Assembly: GCA_008729055.1 (NCBI GenBank)
Contig: SDUX01000004.1
Span: 4,480,559 to 4,544,558, forward strand
DNA from: Pyropia haitanensis
Taxonomy: Eukaryota; Rhodophyta; Bangiophyceae; Bangiales; Bangiaceae
Length of the DNA stretch: 64,000 bases
Reading direction: 5' to 3'
Numbering within the stretch: position 1 is the stretch's first letter; every line of letters begins with the position of its first letter. Of the stretch, positions 44,328 to 55,917 are shown piece by piece. The position numbers and the translations under genes are program-made. Below the pieces are notes generated by a model. That model saw nothing but the letters and a program-made list of their open reading frames with translations. It ran no database searches and was not told where the DNA came from.

Positions 44328-46060
44328 CTAGGCCCGCCCCGCCGCCGCGTCCGCCGCTGCGGTGGCCTCCGCGGCGGCCGCCGCCGCCGTCGTGGCGGCC
44401 GCCGCCACGCCGTCCACGGGTGGGGCGGCCGCCGCCGCCGCGGCGGCGGGGTGGACGACGAGCGGCCGCCGCCGCACGGCGGCGCACAGCGCGGCGGCGT
44501 TGGCGGTGGTGATGGCGGTGGCGAGCTCGCCGGCAATGAGCGCCGCGTAGAGGATGCCACGCGAGCCGAGGCCTGTCGAGGGGAAGGGGTGAGGGGTGAG
44601 GGGGGGGGGGGGGGGGGGGAAAGGGAGGACGCGAGAGGAAAGGGGGGGTGGCGCGAACGGCCGCCACGCGCCCGCCCGCCGTCCGCGCACACCCGCCGGG
44701 GGGGTCTCCCACCCGCCACGCCACGCGGCGGCGCCGGTCGTCAGTCCCGTCGCCTGCACGCCGGCCGCCACACGCCACGCCGGCCACCCGCCGCGGTGCG
44801 GCCGCACGCCGCGGTGCGGCCGCACGGCGGCACGGCGACATGGCGACACCCCCCCCCCCCACCCCCCCCCACCTCCCCCGCCGTTCCCCTCACTGCCCCC
44901 CCCCCCCCTCGCTTCCGGCGTGCCGCCCACCACCCCCCCCCCCCTCGCTGCCGGCGTGCCACCCGCCTCACCCCCCACCCCCCCCCCCCCCCCCCCCCCC
45001 ACCCGGGACGGCACGTACCGACAAACGCCCACGCGCGGCCGCCGTACGCGACGCCCCCCGCTGGGGTGGTGAGGACGTTGGCGAGCGGCACCGCGCCCGC
45101 GGCGCCGCGGGGTGCCAAGCCCCGCACGCCCGCCTAGTAGGCCGCCACCGTCCGCACGCGGACCGTGGCCGGTCGGGTGGGGGGGACCGCCGCCGCGGGT
45201 GTGGGGGTGACCCGAGCAATGGCGGGGGGGGGGGGCGCGCGGGGGGGGGGGCACACCCGCCGGCAGCGCGTCGCACGAGACCAAAAAAAAAAAAAAAAAG
45301 AAAAGGACACGAAAACGGGACGCGGGGGGGGGGCGGGGGGGGAGACTCGCCGCCAGGCCGTCCGTCGGCCGCCACCGTCAGTCGGCCGCCACCGTGACTG
45401 GGGGAGCGCGCGGGGCGGCCGCCCGCGTGGCCGCCGCGGCCAACGCCGGGCGTCCCCCCCCCCCCCCCCCCCCCCCACCCGCCCGCGCCCGCCCGTCCGC
45501 ACCCCCCCCCCAACGCTCGCCAGCCGCCGCGACGCCCCAGCCCGGCGGCCGCCCCCACCGCCGCCCCCACCGCCGCCCCCACCGCCGGCGGACCGCCCCA
45601 GGCGGCACCCACACGCGGCGCCCCCCGCCCCCCCCCTCCCCCCGCGCACTCCCCGCCGCCGCGCGCGGGCGCCGCCTCCCTCACGCGCGCGGGGCGCCCA
45701 CACCGCGGCGGGCATCCCCCCCCACCCCCCCCCTCCCCCCCCCCCCCCCCCCTCCCCCACCGTCGTCGCACCACGCTCGCGCCGTCGGGCACGCCACCCC
45801 CCCTTGCGGAAAAAAAAAAAATGGACACGTACCACCGCGCGGACGGGGCGCCACCCCCCCGCCCCGCCCGGGGCGGCGCCCTTCCACAGGCCGCCGACGT
45901 CCGCCGCGGCTAGCGCCGTGGCGGCGGCGGCCACGTCGGGCGGGGCGTGTAGGTCCGCGCCGTCGCGGGGGTGCTCCCACGTGGCGCCGACGAGCACCTC
46001 GCCGGTGGCGGCCTTGGGGATGACGTACTTGGAGCACAGGAGCGGCAGCGCCGGGGGGGG

Positions 46061-46098
<38 letters not shown>

Positions 46099-46872
46099 CG
46101 ACGCGGGCGTCCCGCCGCTGGGGGGGGGGGGCGCGCGTAGTAGACGTTTTGGCCGCGGACGGGGTTGATGGGCAGCCCGGCGAGGCCGGGGATGGACGCG
46201 GCGGTGGCGCCGGCGGTGACGATGAGGGCGTCGTGGGTGGTGAGGAGGGAAGGGATGCTATAGGGGCGGGGGGGGGGGGGGGGGGGAGGGGTATGGGAAC
46301 AGGCCCGCAGGGGTGTCCACCAAACACACGACGCTCGCCAACGGGGCGTGCGCCGCAGCACCGCGCCGTAAGAGTCAGCCACCGCACCCACCCGCCGCGA
46401 CCACCCCACCCGCCCCACACCCCACGGGCGGTGCCCCCCACACCCTCGCCGCGCACGCCGCACCGCAGCACCCGCCACTCCGCCGCCCCCCCCCCCCCGG
46501 GTCCACAGCAGCGCAGACCCGTCTGCCCCCCCCCCCCCCCGCCACCCCCCCCTCCCCCCCAAACGTACCTCTCCACCCGGCGGTGCACCCACACCGCGCG
46601 CCCCCCCCCGCGAGCCCCCCCACAGCCCCCCAGCAGCCGCGGCACGTCGACCACCACCCCCCGGCGGAGCTCAATCCCGCCCACCCCCGCCGGCACCCCC
46701 CCGCCGCCGCCGCCGCCGCCGCCGCCGCCCCCACCCGCGCCCACGCCGCCGTCGGCGGCAGTGCCCCACCGCACCACCTCCCCGCGGCCGCCGTCGGCGG
46801 CGAGCGCGGCGGCATAGTCGGCAACGTGGCGGGGGGTGCGGGCGACCTTGCGCACGCCGCCGGCTACCACCA

Positions 46873-46919
<47 letters not shown>

Positions 46920-46945
46920 GTCCCCGCCGCGTCGGCCGCCGCGGC

Positions 46946-46990
<45 letters not shown>

Positions 46991-47436
46991 CTCCCCCGCC
47001 TCCGCGACGGCGGCCAGCGCGAGCGCCGCGTCGAGCGCCTCCCCCCCCCGCCACGCCTCCCGCCGCCCGCGGGGTCCGTACGGGTGTAGCAGCCCCGCCG
47101 CGGCGGCGGACGCCCCCCCCACCCCCGCCCGTGGGTGCTCGTCATAGACCGTCACCGTTGCGGTGGGGGCGGCGGCGAGGAGGGCGGCCGCGGTGGCGAG
47201 GCCGGCGATGCCGCCGCCGACGATCGCGATGGAGGGGGAGGGGGGGAGAGGGGGGATGGCGCCGGGGGGGGGGGGGGTGGGGGGGGGGGTGGGGGGGGGG
47301 TGGGGGGGGGGGGGTTGTCGCCGTGCCAGCGCCAGGGGGGGGGTGCGGCCGCGGCGGCGCGAGCGGCAGCGGAGGCGGCGGCTGAGCGCGGCGGGGAGGG
47401 GGGGGCGCAGCAGGGGGGAGGAGGGGTAAAGGCCAT
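44328..47436 (-). CDS. FAD-dependent oxidoreductase, DAO fold (four exons)
   Basis: Flavoenzyme of the D-amino-acid-oxidase/GlyOX-like superfamily; substrate unknown. Exons on the minus strand: 47436-46569, 46257-45833, 45133-45019, 44572-44328, with introns of phase 2, 0 and 1 that all fit. ATG 47436 starts MAFTPPPPCCAPPSPPRSAA, possibly a transit peptide. FAD-binding beta-alpha-beta: SIAIVGGGIAGLATAAALL near residue 76, with an acidic ending VTVYDEHPRAG, then GASAAAAGLLHPYGPRGR. Later DALIVTAGATAASIPGLAGL, PVRGQNVYYAR, KYVIPKAATGEVLVGATWEH, and across introns AGVRGLAPRGAAGAVPLANV and GLGSRGILYAALIAGELATA, the usual C-terminal FAD contact. Breaks at C/G runs near 47270-47314, at 46120-46131 and at 46053-46060 are each healed by one base; about 551 residues. 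MnmC-type and plant DAO-like proteins share these motifs, so the exact reaction is not assigned. Confidence 0.85.
44573..45018 (-). other. intron 3 of the FAD oxidoreductase gene
   Basis: 446 bases, donor GTACGT reading from 45018 downward, acceptor CCTCGACAG ending at 44573, phase 1; it joins AWAFVG to LGSRGILYAAL. Confidence 0.85.
45134..45832 (-). other. intron 2 of the FAD oxidoreductase gene
   Basis: 699 bases, donor GTACGT reading from 45832 downward, acceptor GCGGCCTACTAG, phase 0; it joins WRPVRAV to AGVRGLAPR. It contains T12 next to the donor and T17 near 45283-45299 (on the coding strand), plus C/G runs. Confidence 0.8.
46258..46568 (-). other. intron 1 of the FAD oxidoreductase gene
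   Basis: 311 bases, donor GTACGT reading from 46568 downward, acceptor CCCCTATAG ending at 46258, phase 2; the split codon becomes Ser before IPSLLTTHDALIVTAG. Confidence 0.85.
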
Positions 47437-48128
47437 GATGGTCAAGGCACGCGGAACGGTGTAGGGAGTGGGGGGGGAGAGGTTGGCCGACCGGACGGAC
47501 GCGGCTGGAGTGGCGGCGGGGGTGGCGGGCGACGGGCAAGGGGACGGCGGCGACGGCGCGGTGGCGGCGCGGGAGGGAGATGGCGCTACCCGTCTGGCGG
47601 GGAGAGAAAGGCACAGCGCCGGCGCCGGCGGCCGGCGGGCGCGCCACGCCGGATCACGGCGGGTGCCTCCCTCGCGTGTGAATCCAGTGTGTCCCGCGCC
47701 AAAGATGGCAAGAATCTGGCGACCGACACACCTGTCGTCCGACACCGGTTCCCCCCCCCACCGAAAAGCTCCGCGCGTCACGACTGTCCGCGGCTGCCAA
47801 CACCTCCGTCCTGCTGTCCCGCGCGGCCAGCGCGCGCATTTCCGCTGCCAACTCCACCGCATTCGGGGCTGGCCGCGGCCACGGCGCCCCCCCCCCCCCG
47901 CCGCCGCCGCCCCAGCACACGCCCGTGGCGGTGGAGGGCGCGCCCCCCCCCCCCCCCCCCCCCCGCCCACGCCCGCGTCGAGGCCGCTGTCGGCACACCC
48001 GCCGCGGCGCGCCGCCGCGCGGGCGCGCCGCGACGCCACCGCCGCGCGCCGCGCCGCTGCGCCGCGACCGCTCCCCCGCCGGCGCCCCCCCCCCCCTGCC
48101 CGCCCGCCGCCCGCCCCCGTCCCCGCCC

Positions 48129-48152
48129 TTTTTTTTTTTTTTTTTTTTTTTT
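48129..48152. repeat. poly(T) tract, 24 bases
   Basis: Uninterrupted T24 in the middle of the divergent promoter region; immediately followed by GC-rich triplet repeats. It could exclude nucleosomes, which is inference. Confidence 0.95.
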
Positions 48153-48189
48153 GTGCCCGCTCCGCCCCGCCCGCGGCGACCGCTGCGCG

Positions 48190-48356
48190 CCGCTGTTGCC
48201 GCGACTGCCGCTGCCGCTGCCGCTGTCGCTGCCGCTGCCCGCTGCCGCCGCCGCCGCTGCTGCCGCTGCTGCTGCCGCCGCCGCCGCTGCTGCCGCTGCT
48301 GCCGCTGCTGCCGCTGCCGCCGCTGCCGCCGCCGCTGCCGCTGCCGCTGCCGCCAG
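48190..48356. repeat. CTG/CCG imperfect triplet repeat
   Basis: About 165 bases of GCTGCC/GCCGCT variants with few interruptions. Non-coding by position; on the minus strand it would encode Gln/Arg or Gly/Ser tracts. Confidence 0.8.
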
Positions 48357-48941
48357 ACCCCCCCTCTGCGTCGGCGGCCGCCGTCTCGTGTGTGACCCCG
48401 CTCACGTGCGGCGGCGGTCCGCCCCTCCCGCTCTTCCGCTCCCGCCACCTGTTGGCGTTCCCCGCCCCCCTTTCCCCCTCCCCCGCTGTGCTCCCCCTGT
48501 GTTGGGCGGCGCCACCCCACGACGGCCGGGGGCGTTCGCGCCCGCCCCGCCGCCGGCGGGCGCGGCGGGGCGGGCGCGGCGGCCGCCCCGCCGCCGCCGC
48601 CGCCGCCCGCACCCGCACCGCCGCCACCGGCCTCGTCGGTAGGGGCCGCCGCCGCCGCTGGTGGGGGGCTTGGGGGGTGGGGGCTCCGCCCGCTGCTCGC
48701 CGCCGCGTCGGCCGCGGCGGGCCGCGCGTGGTTGCCGCCCGCGCCGCTGCTGACGGTGCCACCACCGGTTGGTGGCGCGGACGACCGCTGGTGGGGGGGG
48801 GGGGGGGGGGGCGCCCGTAGGGCGAGGGTGGGGCTCGACCGAGGGGGGGGACGCCGCCCGGCCGCCGGCCGGTCCGTGTCGGCCGCCGCCGCCGCGGCTG
48901 CCCCACCGCCGCCGCCCCCATCCATTGGCTGGCGAGACACA

Positions 48942-48970
48942 ATGGCCGCCGGCCTGCCCACCGACGACGC

Positions 48971-49020
<50 letters not shown>

Positions 49021-52000
49021 ACGGCGGGCGGCCGTGGCGTGGTGGCGGCCGCGTCGGCGCGTCCGCGCCGCTGGTGGTGCCCGCGGCGGCGGTGGCGGCG
49101 GCGGCGGCACCCGCCGACGATGGCGGCGGCCTGCCCTACTTTTCCGCCTCCCCGGGCGACCTGCCGCCCGGCCCGCCGCCGCGGCGTGGGGGGGAGGGCG
49201 CGCCCTCCCCACGGTCGGACGCGGGTGGCCTCTTTGGGGGGGGGGGGACGCGCGTGTCGTGGGGCGGCGGCGGCGCGGGCAGCAGCGGGGGGGTCGGCGG
49301 CGCCGCCACGCCGTCCACGTCGCCGCACGTGTCGTGGGGTGGCGGCGGTGGCGGCGGCGGCTCCCCGTGGCGCACCGCCGGCCGGGGGGGGGGGGGGCGG
49401 GGGGGGTGGCAGCGGCGGCGGCGGCGGGCAGCGGTATATGCGGCTCGATTCGGGGGATGATGGCGGCGGCCGTGGGGGCTGGCCGTCGTCCCGTGGTGGC
49501 GGTGGCGGCGGCGGCGGCGGCGGCGGTGGCGACGAGGAGAGGGGGGGAGGAGGGGCAACCGACAGTACCTGGTCGCTCCTCGGCAGCGGCTCGCTGCGCG
49601 GCGGGGACGCCCCCGAAGGTGGCGGCGGCGGCGCGGCGGGGGGGGTGGAGCGCCGCGGCGGGCGTGGCTGGCGGGCGGCGCTCGCCCGTGCGCGCCGCGT
49701 GCTGTGGCCGCCGCCCACGACGCTGCCGCTGACGCAGGCGGAGGACGACCGGCAGGCGGAGCAGCGGGAGGAGGAGCCCGTCCGGGTCATCCCCATTGGC
49801 GGCGCCGGCGGTGCGGGCGCGACCGCGGGCGCCGTTGCGTCGGCCGCCGCCGCGGCGGCAGCGGCGTCGGCGCCACCGGCGGCGGCGGCGTCCAACGCAG
49901 TGCGCAACACCAAGTACACGCCCCTGTCGTTCCTCCCGCGCGTCCTCTTTGAGCAGTTCCGCCTCTTTTACAACGCGTTTTTCCTTGGCGTTGCGCTAAC
50001 GCAGTTCATCCCGGCGCTGCGCGTTGGCTTTTTTTGGGCCTACTTTGGGCCGCTCGCGTTTGTGCTCGCCATCAGCCTTGCCAAGGAGGCGCGCGACGAC
50101 GCCGCCCGCGCGCGGCGCGACCGGGCGGTCAATGACGCGCCGTACACGCGGCTGCGGCCGGCCGAGGCTGCGGACGTTGCCGCCGCCGCCGCGGGCACCC
50201 GCGTCGGTGGGGGGGGGGGCGCACGGCGTGGCGGCTCGCCGCTGGAGTCGGTGGCCCGACACGCGACCGCCCCGTGGCGGAGACGGTGCCCAGCCGGGAC
50301 ATCCGTGTGGGCGACGTGCTGGTGCTGGCCATGGACCAGCGCGTGCCCGCCGACTGTCTGCTGCTGCGCGCAGAGCCGCGGGAGGCGGCCGCGGCGGCGT
50401 CGTCGGCCGCTGCCGCCGCCGCCGCGGGGGACGGCATGGCGGGGGTGGCGGGGGCGGTCAACACCGGCGCGCTTGACAGCGTCCCCGTGGGTGGAGCGGG
50501 CGACGCCGCTCGTGACGGCGGCGGTGTGGCGCCGACCGGCGTGGGCGCAGGCGGCGAGGACAAGGACGAGGACGATGGCGCCAACACGCTGTTCATCCGG
50601 ACGGACCAGCTGGACGGGGAGACGGACTGGAAGCTGCGCCGCGCGGCGCACACGTCCCAGCGGCTGGGCAACGACGCGGCGGTGCTCGCGGCGGGCCTCC
50701 TCCTCCACGCGGAGCCGCCCAAGCGGGCGCTGGACTCGTTTGTGGGGCGGCTCGACGCGCCGCCGCCCGGCGGGGGTGCCCCGCCCCCCCCGCCCGAGTC
50801 GCTGGCCGTGGACAACATGCTGTGGGCCAACACGGTGGTCGCGTCGGGCCGCGCCACCGTCCTTGTCGTGTACATTGGCAGCGACTCACGGGCGGTGCGG
50901 AACGCTTCGGCGGCGCGGTCCAAGGTGGGCCAGCTGGACGTGGAGGTCAACCGGGTGTCCAAGCTCCTCTTCCTCCTGCTCGTCTCGCTGTCGCTGATGC
51001 TCACCGCCCTCCGCGGGCGTGGGGGCTCCCCGTGGCTCTACGCGTTCCGCTACTTCCTCCTCCTGTCGTCCATCATCCCCGTGTCGCTGCGGATTAACCT
51101 GGACATGGCCAAGCTCGTTTACGCGGCCATGGTGGAGGGTGACGCGGAGCTGGGCGCGGGCACCCCCGACGCGGCGGTCGTGCGCGCGTCCAATTGCCCG
51201 GAGGAGCTCGGGCGGGTGGGCTTTCTGCTGACCGACAAGACGGGCACGCTGACGCGCAATGAGATGGCGTTTAAGAAGCTCCACCTGGGCGCCGTCCTCT
51301 TTTCAGACGACGCGCTTGGCGACGTCCGCGAGTACCTGCGCGCGGCGTGTGCGCTGCCGGAGCCCCGTCGGGGGATGATGGACGATGGCCTCTTCCTGCC
51401 GCCGCCGCCCCCTGTCGACAGCCCCGTGGGCGGGGCGGGCGGCGGCCATGGTGGCGGCGCGGGTGTGGGACCGCCGCTGGCGACGTTTGGCGCGCCCGCC
51501 AGCGGCAACGGCGCGCTGCGCGGCGGCTGGAGCGGTGGGGACCGCCGCATTGAGGTGCGCCTGCGGGATGCGGTGTTGGCGATTGCGCTTGCGCACAACG
51601 TCACCCCCGTAGACGCGGTCGATGTTGGTGGTGGTGGCGGCGGCGGCGACGACGACGAGCTGGCAGACCGCCTCCCCGAGACACGCTTGGAGCTGGGCGC
51701 CTCGCACGCCGCGTCGCCGCGGCGAGACTTTCAGGCCGCGTCGCCCGATGAGGTGGCGCTCGTGCGCTTTGCCGAGTCGGTCGGCGTGGTGCTTGTCGCC
51801 CGCACCTCCCGCTCCGTGGTGCTGTCCGTGTGTGGGGCACCCCCGGAGACGTGGTCCTTGGTGGCCGAGTTCCCCTTCACGTCGACCGCCAAGCGGTCAG
51901 CGGTGGTGGTGCGGCACGTGCCGACCGGCGAGACGAGCCTGTACGTCAAGGGCGCGGACGTGGCGGTGGCGCCGCTGGTCAGCCCCACCGACTGGCTGGA

Positions 52001-53447
52001 CGAGGAGTGTGGCAACATGGCGCGGGAGGGCCTCCGGACGCTCGTCTATGCGCGGCGGGTGCTGGGCGAGGCGGACCTGGCGGGCCTGGCCGCGGACATG
52101 GCCGCCGCCCGCCAGGCGGTCACCGCCGCCGACCGGTCGGCGGCGGTCGCGACGGCGCAGCGGCGGCTGGAGGTGGGCCTCACCGTCGTGGCGCTGACGG
52201 GCGTGGAGGACCGCCTCGCGCCGGGCGTTCGTGACGCGCTCGAGCGGCTCCGCCACGCGGGCGTCCGCACGTGGATGCTGACCGGCGACAAGGTCGAGAC
52301 CGCCACGTGCGTGGCGGTGAGCGCGCGCCTCATTGACCGCGGCGCGGGGCTGTTTGCGCTGACGGGGCTGACGCCGGCAGACGGGTCGGCGGCGGCCGCG
52401 GCGGCTGCCGCCGACGACGCGGCGCGGGCGCTCGACTCGTTCCGCGGCCTCCGTGGCCGGTACGGCCTCATCGTTGACGGCGACGCGCTGTCGGTCCTGC
52501 TGAGCACGCCGAGCCTGCGCGACGCGTTCATCGCCGCCGCGGTTGACGCGCCCGCGGCGGTCGCGTGCCGGTGCTCGCCCGCCCAAAAGGCCGCCCTCGT
52601 CACCGCGCTGCAGGCGCAGTCGGGGAAGCGCGTCGCGGCGATTGGCGACGGCGGCAATGACGTGGGCATGATCACCGCGGCGGACGTGGGCATTGGCATC
52701 CCGGGCAAGGAGGGGCGGCAGGCGGCGCTCGCGGCGGACGTGAGCGTCGCGCTCTTTCGCCACCTCCCGCGGCTGCTGCTGTGGCACGGCCGCAACGCGT
52801 ACACGCGGTCGGCGCGGCTGGCGCAGTTTGTCATCCACCGGGGGCTCATCATCAGCGTCATTCAGACCGTCTACTGCGCGCTCTTCTTCTACGCCGCCAT
52901 TTCCGTGTACAATGGGTGGATCCTGGTGGGCTACGCGACGGTCTTTACGTCGCTCCCCGTCTTTACAATCGTGCTCGACGAGGACGTGTCGTCGGTCGCG
53001 GCGCTCACGTACCCCGAGCTGTACCAGGAGCTCCAAAAGGGCCGCGCCCTCAACCTCCGCACGTTCCTCGTGTGGGTTGCGAAGAGCATCTACCAAGGCA
53101 CCGCCATCATGGTGCTGTCCGTGTACGTGCTGTGGGACGATGAGTTTTTCACGACCCGCCACCTGGCAGCCATCTCCTTCACCGCCCTCGTCCTCACCGA
53201 GTGGCTGATGGTGGCCGTCGAGCTCCACGCGCTCCGCTGGTACACGGTCGCGGCGATCGCGTCGAGCGTTTTCTCCTACGCCGCCGCCGTCGCGCTTCTG
53301 CCCGACAGCTTTGACGCGCCCATGATGCTCACGTGGGGGTTCCTCGGTCGCGTCGTGATCGTCACGCTCGTCAGCTGCCTGCCAGTGACGGTGGGCAAGT
53401 GGCTCAAGCGGCGGTTCGCGCCGGCCGCCTACTCCAAGATTGCCTGA
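48942..53447 (+). CDS. P4-type ATPase, Neo1/ATP9 class phospholipid flippase
   Basis: Flips aminophospholipids to the cytosolic leaflet of Golgi/endosomal membranes; the Neo1/ATP9 class works without a Cdc50 subunit. Start proposed at ATG 48942 (MAAGLPTDDATAA); a long Gly/Ser-rich N-terminus precedes TKYTPLSFLPRVLFEQFRLF and the first membrane pair. Conserved motifs: TDQLDGETDWKLRR (A domain, near 553), GRVGFLLTDKTGTLTRNEMA with FKKLHLG (phosphorylated Asp near 765, wording typical of Neo1/ATP9), YVKGADVAV, WMLTGDKVETATCVAVSARL, GDGGNDVGMITAADVGIGI and GKEGRQAALAADVS. C-terminal membrane segments end in RRFAPAAYSKIA. The frame breaks at G11 50209-50219 (before PSRDIRVGDVLV) and at two G runs near 49384-49406 are each healed by one base. 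About 1502 residues. No intron found. Confidence 0.92.
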
Positions 53448-54313
53448 GCAAGGCGAGAGGGGGGGGAGGGGTCGGCCGGGCGGCCGGGCAGCCCCGGCCG
53501 AGCGCCGTGTGGCATGGTGGGGTGGCCATTTGCCCCGTACCTGCGCTCCCCCTCCACACCACACCTCCACCCAACCCTTTCACCTTTTTTTTTTTTTTTT
53601 TTTTCTCGGTGTGGCCAGTGTGCGGCACCGCACGCCCACCGGGCGCGGCTAGCTAGTCGGCATGCGGTCCGCACGAGATGTGACGCGGGCGGCACGGCCG
53701 TTGCGGACGGAAGCGGCGCCCGCCGTCGCCCCGTCCCAGCTCTCCCCACCTCCGTGGCGACCACAACGCCGCCGGCGCTGGCGGCCGCGCGGCTTGCGCA
53801 CGGCGGCGGCGGCGGTGGGCGCCACTCCCCGCCCCCCTTGGCGGGCTTTCGTATTGTCACCGCCGAGGCCCGTCTGGCTCGGCGCGCATCCGCCGGGGGC
53901 GGCGGGGGCGGGGGGAGGGGGAGGGGTGCCGTCTCTGGAGGCGGTGGTGGCTCCGTGTGTGGTCACCCGGGTCGCCACGGCGTGCGTGCGGGCAGCTGCG
54001 GCCCCCACAGGCCGGCCGTCGCGGCCGCGGTGGCACCCGCGCGGGCATCACCCGCCGCCTTCGTGCTGGCGGCTGCAGAGGCGGGGGGGGGGGCGAGCGA
54101 CCCGCCCCACCCCCACGTGATTGGCGCAAAGTGAGCATGCGTAGGCCGTGCACACGACGCAGCACATGGGGCGGCCACACAAAGTGGGTACGAATAAAGG
54201 ATGGATACGAAAGGGAACGAGAGGAAGAGAGTGAAGAAAGAAATGAAGATGCGGACAGGGCCGGGGGTGCCCTGCCTCCCACCCCCCCCGCCCCCTCCGC
54301 ATCACGCCACACC
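53448..54313. other. intergenic between convergent flippase and SPT2 genes
   Basis: Contains T20 at 53585-53604, 138 bases after the flippase stop, and a purine-rich stretch at 54190-54260. No gene was recognised. Confidence 0.45.
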
Positions 54314-55917
54314 CTACGCGTAGCCGAGTCGCCGCCGCTTCTCCTTTGCATGCCGCTTTTCCCGCTCCATCTCCCGCTTGTCCTCCCGCTTAGCAATCCG
54401 GCGGCTGCGCTCCTCCTCCGCCTCTTGCGCCTCAAAGCCGGTGAGCTCCTCCTCGTCATCGTCCTCGTCCTCGTCGCCGTCCAGCGGGTACTGCACGCGC
54501 GAGCGACCGCGCTGCTGCGCCATCCACGCGGCGATCGCGCCGGGGCGGAAGCCCGGCTCCTCCTCCTCCTCCTCCTCCTCGTCCGAGTAGCGGGAGCGCC
54601 GCTTCTTGCCCCGCGACGCCGTGACGTCGCGGTGACCGCCACGACGGCGGTCGACTTCGCGGCCGCCATCATCGCGGCCACGCGACCGTGGCCTTGCGCG
54701 CGCCGACGACGAGCCCCGCCGCCGCCGGTCGTCATAGTCGTCTTCCTCCTCCTCCTCCTCGTCGTCGTCCTCATCCTCCTCCTCCTCCTCCTCCTCGTCC
54801 GAATAGGCGTCCCGCCGGCGGGACCGCGGCGGCGCTTTGCGCTCCGGTCGCCCATCATCGATAAAGCCGTCGGGCGATTGGGGCCGCTTGCGCGACGTCC
54901 GCGCCGACGCCGCGTCTTCCGCCCGCAGCGCGGCCAGCCGCTCTGCCAGCTGCGACTTGGCCTCGGTCACCCGTGGCGGCGGCGGGGGGGCGGCCGCGGC
55001 GGGGAGCTTGCCCTTGCCCGACCCACCGCCCGCCACCCGGGGCCGGCCGCCGGGGGAACGGCCCGCGGCGGCCGGCCCGCCCGCGGGGCCACCAGCGCCA
55101 CCCCCTGCCGACCGCCCCGCGCCCAACGGGCGGCCGCCACGGGCGTCGGCGCCACCGCCAGACGGGTGGTCGCCCTTGGCGCCCGGCCGGCCGACCGCTC
55201 CCGGCCGGCCGGCCGCCGCCCCCCCCCCCCCACCGCCCCCACCCGCACCACCCTTCCCCCCCCCCCTGCCGCGGCAGCGGCGCGTTCCGCCTCGCGCTCC
55301 TCGGCGCGCGCTGCCTCGGCGGCGCGCTTGCGCGCCTCTTGCCGCCGCTTGTCCGCGTGGTAGGCCTGCGTGGCGGCCGACGCGGACTCGACATACCTCT
55401 TCTCGACGCCGATGCGGAAGGTGGGAAGGATGTCGCCAAAATCATTGGGCGCCCGCTTGGACGGCGGGATGACCAGCGGCCGCGCGGCGCGGGAGGGGGA
55501 GTGGTCGCCGGGCGCGGGTGGCCGGTGGCGGCTGCCGCTGCTGCCGCCGCCGCGGTCGCGGTCACGGTCACGGCCGCGGTCACGGTCACGGTCGCCGGGG
55601 GTGCTTGATCGGCGGGGCCCCGCCGCGGAGCCGCCACCCCCTCCCGACGACGATGCGCGGCGGCCACCCGAGCGGCCGGCGGCCTTGGTGCCCTCGTCGG
55701 CCACCACCCGCCGTCGACCCACGCCCGACGACGACGCCGACGGCGGCCGCGACGCGGCCGCCGTCGACGCGCGCGCCGCCGCGACCGACGTGGCCGAGGC
55801 GGTGGCGGACGCGGCGGCCGACGCAGCCGCCGCGCGGCTCCGCGCCGCCGACGCCTGCGTCGCCGCGACGGCGCGCTTGGACTGGAGCCGCTGCAGCAGG
55901 CGGGTGGCTAGGTCCAT
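54314..55917 (-). CDS. SPT2-like chromatin protein
   Basis: SPT2 is a histone H3-H4 chaperone acting in transcription and rDNA chromatin. The ATG at 55917 gives MDLATRLLQRLQSKRAVAAT, then Ala- and Arg/Asp-rich sequence, PLVIPPSKRAPNDFGDILPT, a basic coiled-coil-like stretch (AYHADKRRQEARKRAAEAAR), TEAKSQLAERLAALRAE, SPDGFIDDGRPERK and long acidic blocks. The C-terminus EEELTGFEAQEAEEERSRRI, AKREDKREMEREKRHAKEKR resembles the SPT2 signature (acidic, F-E/D-x-I/A-x-x-E-E, then A-x-x-ED-x-x-E). The frame changes at the C runs 55219-55231 or 55256-55266; one extra base joins both parts to about 534 residues. Assignment rests on architecture and the C-terminal block, so it is moderate. Confidence 0.68.

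Larger units (their letters stand above)
47437..48941. promoter_or_regulatory. shared 5' region of the oxidoreductase and the flippase
   Basis: 1.5 kb of divergent upstream sequence with a T24 tract (48129-48152) flanked by CTG/CCG-type repeats (48190-48360). Frames are open on both strands but only encode Arg/Ala/Gly tracts. No gene was recognised. Confidence 0.4.

Noticed and set aside
45134..45832. An additional exon within the long second intron of the oxidoreductase
   Set aside because: Open frames inside are Gly/Arg homopolymers and the flanking exons join directly to the expected family sequence.
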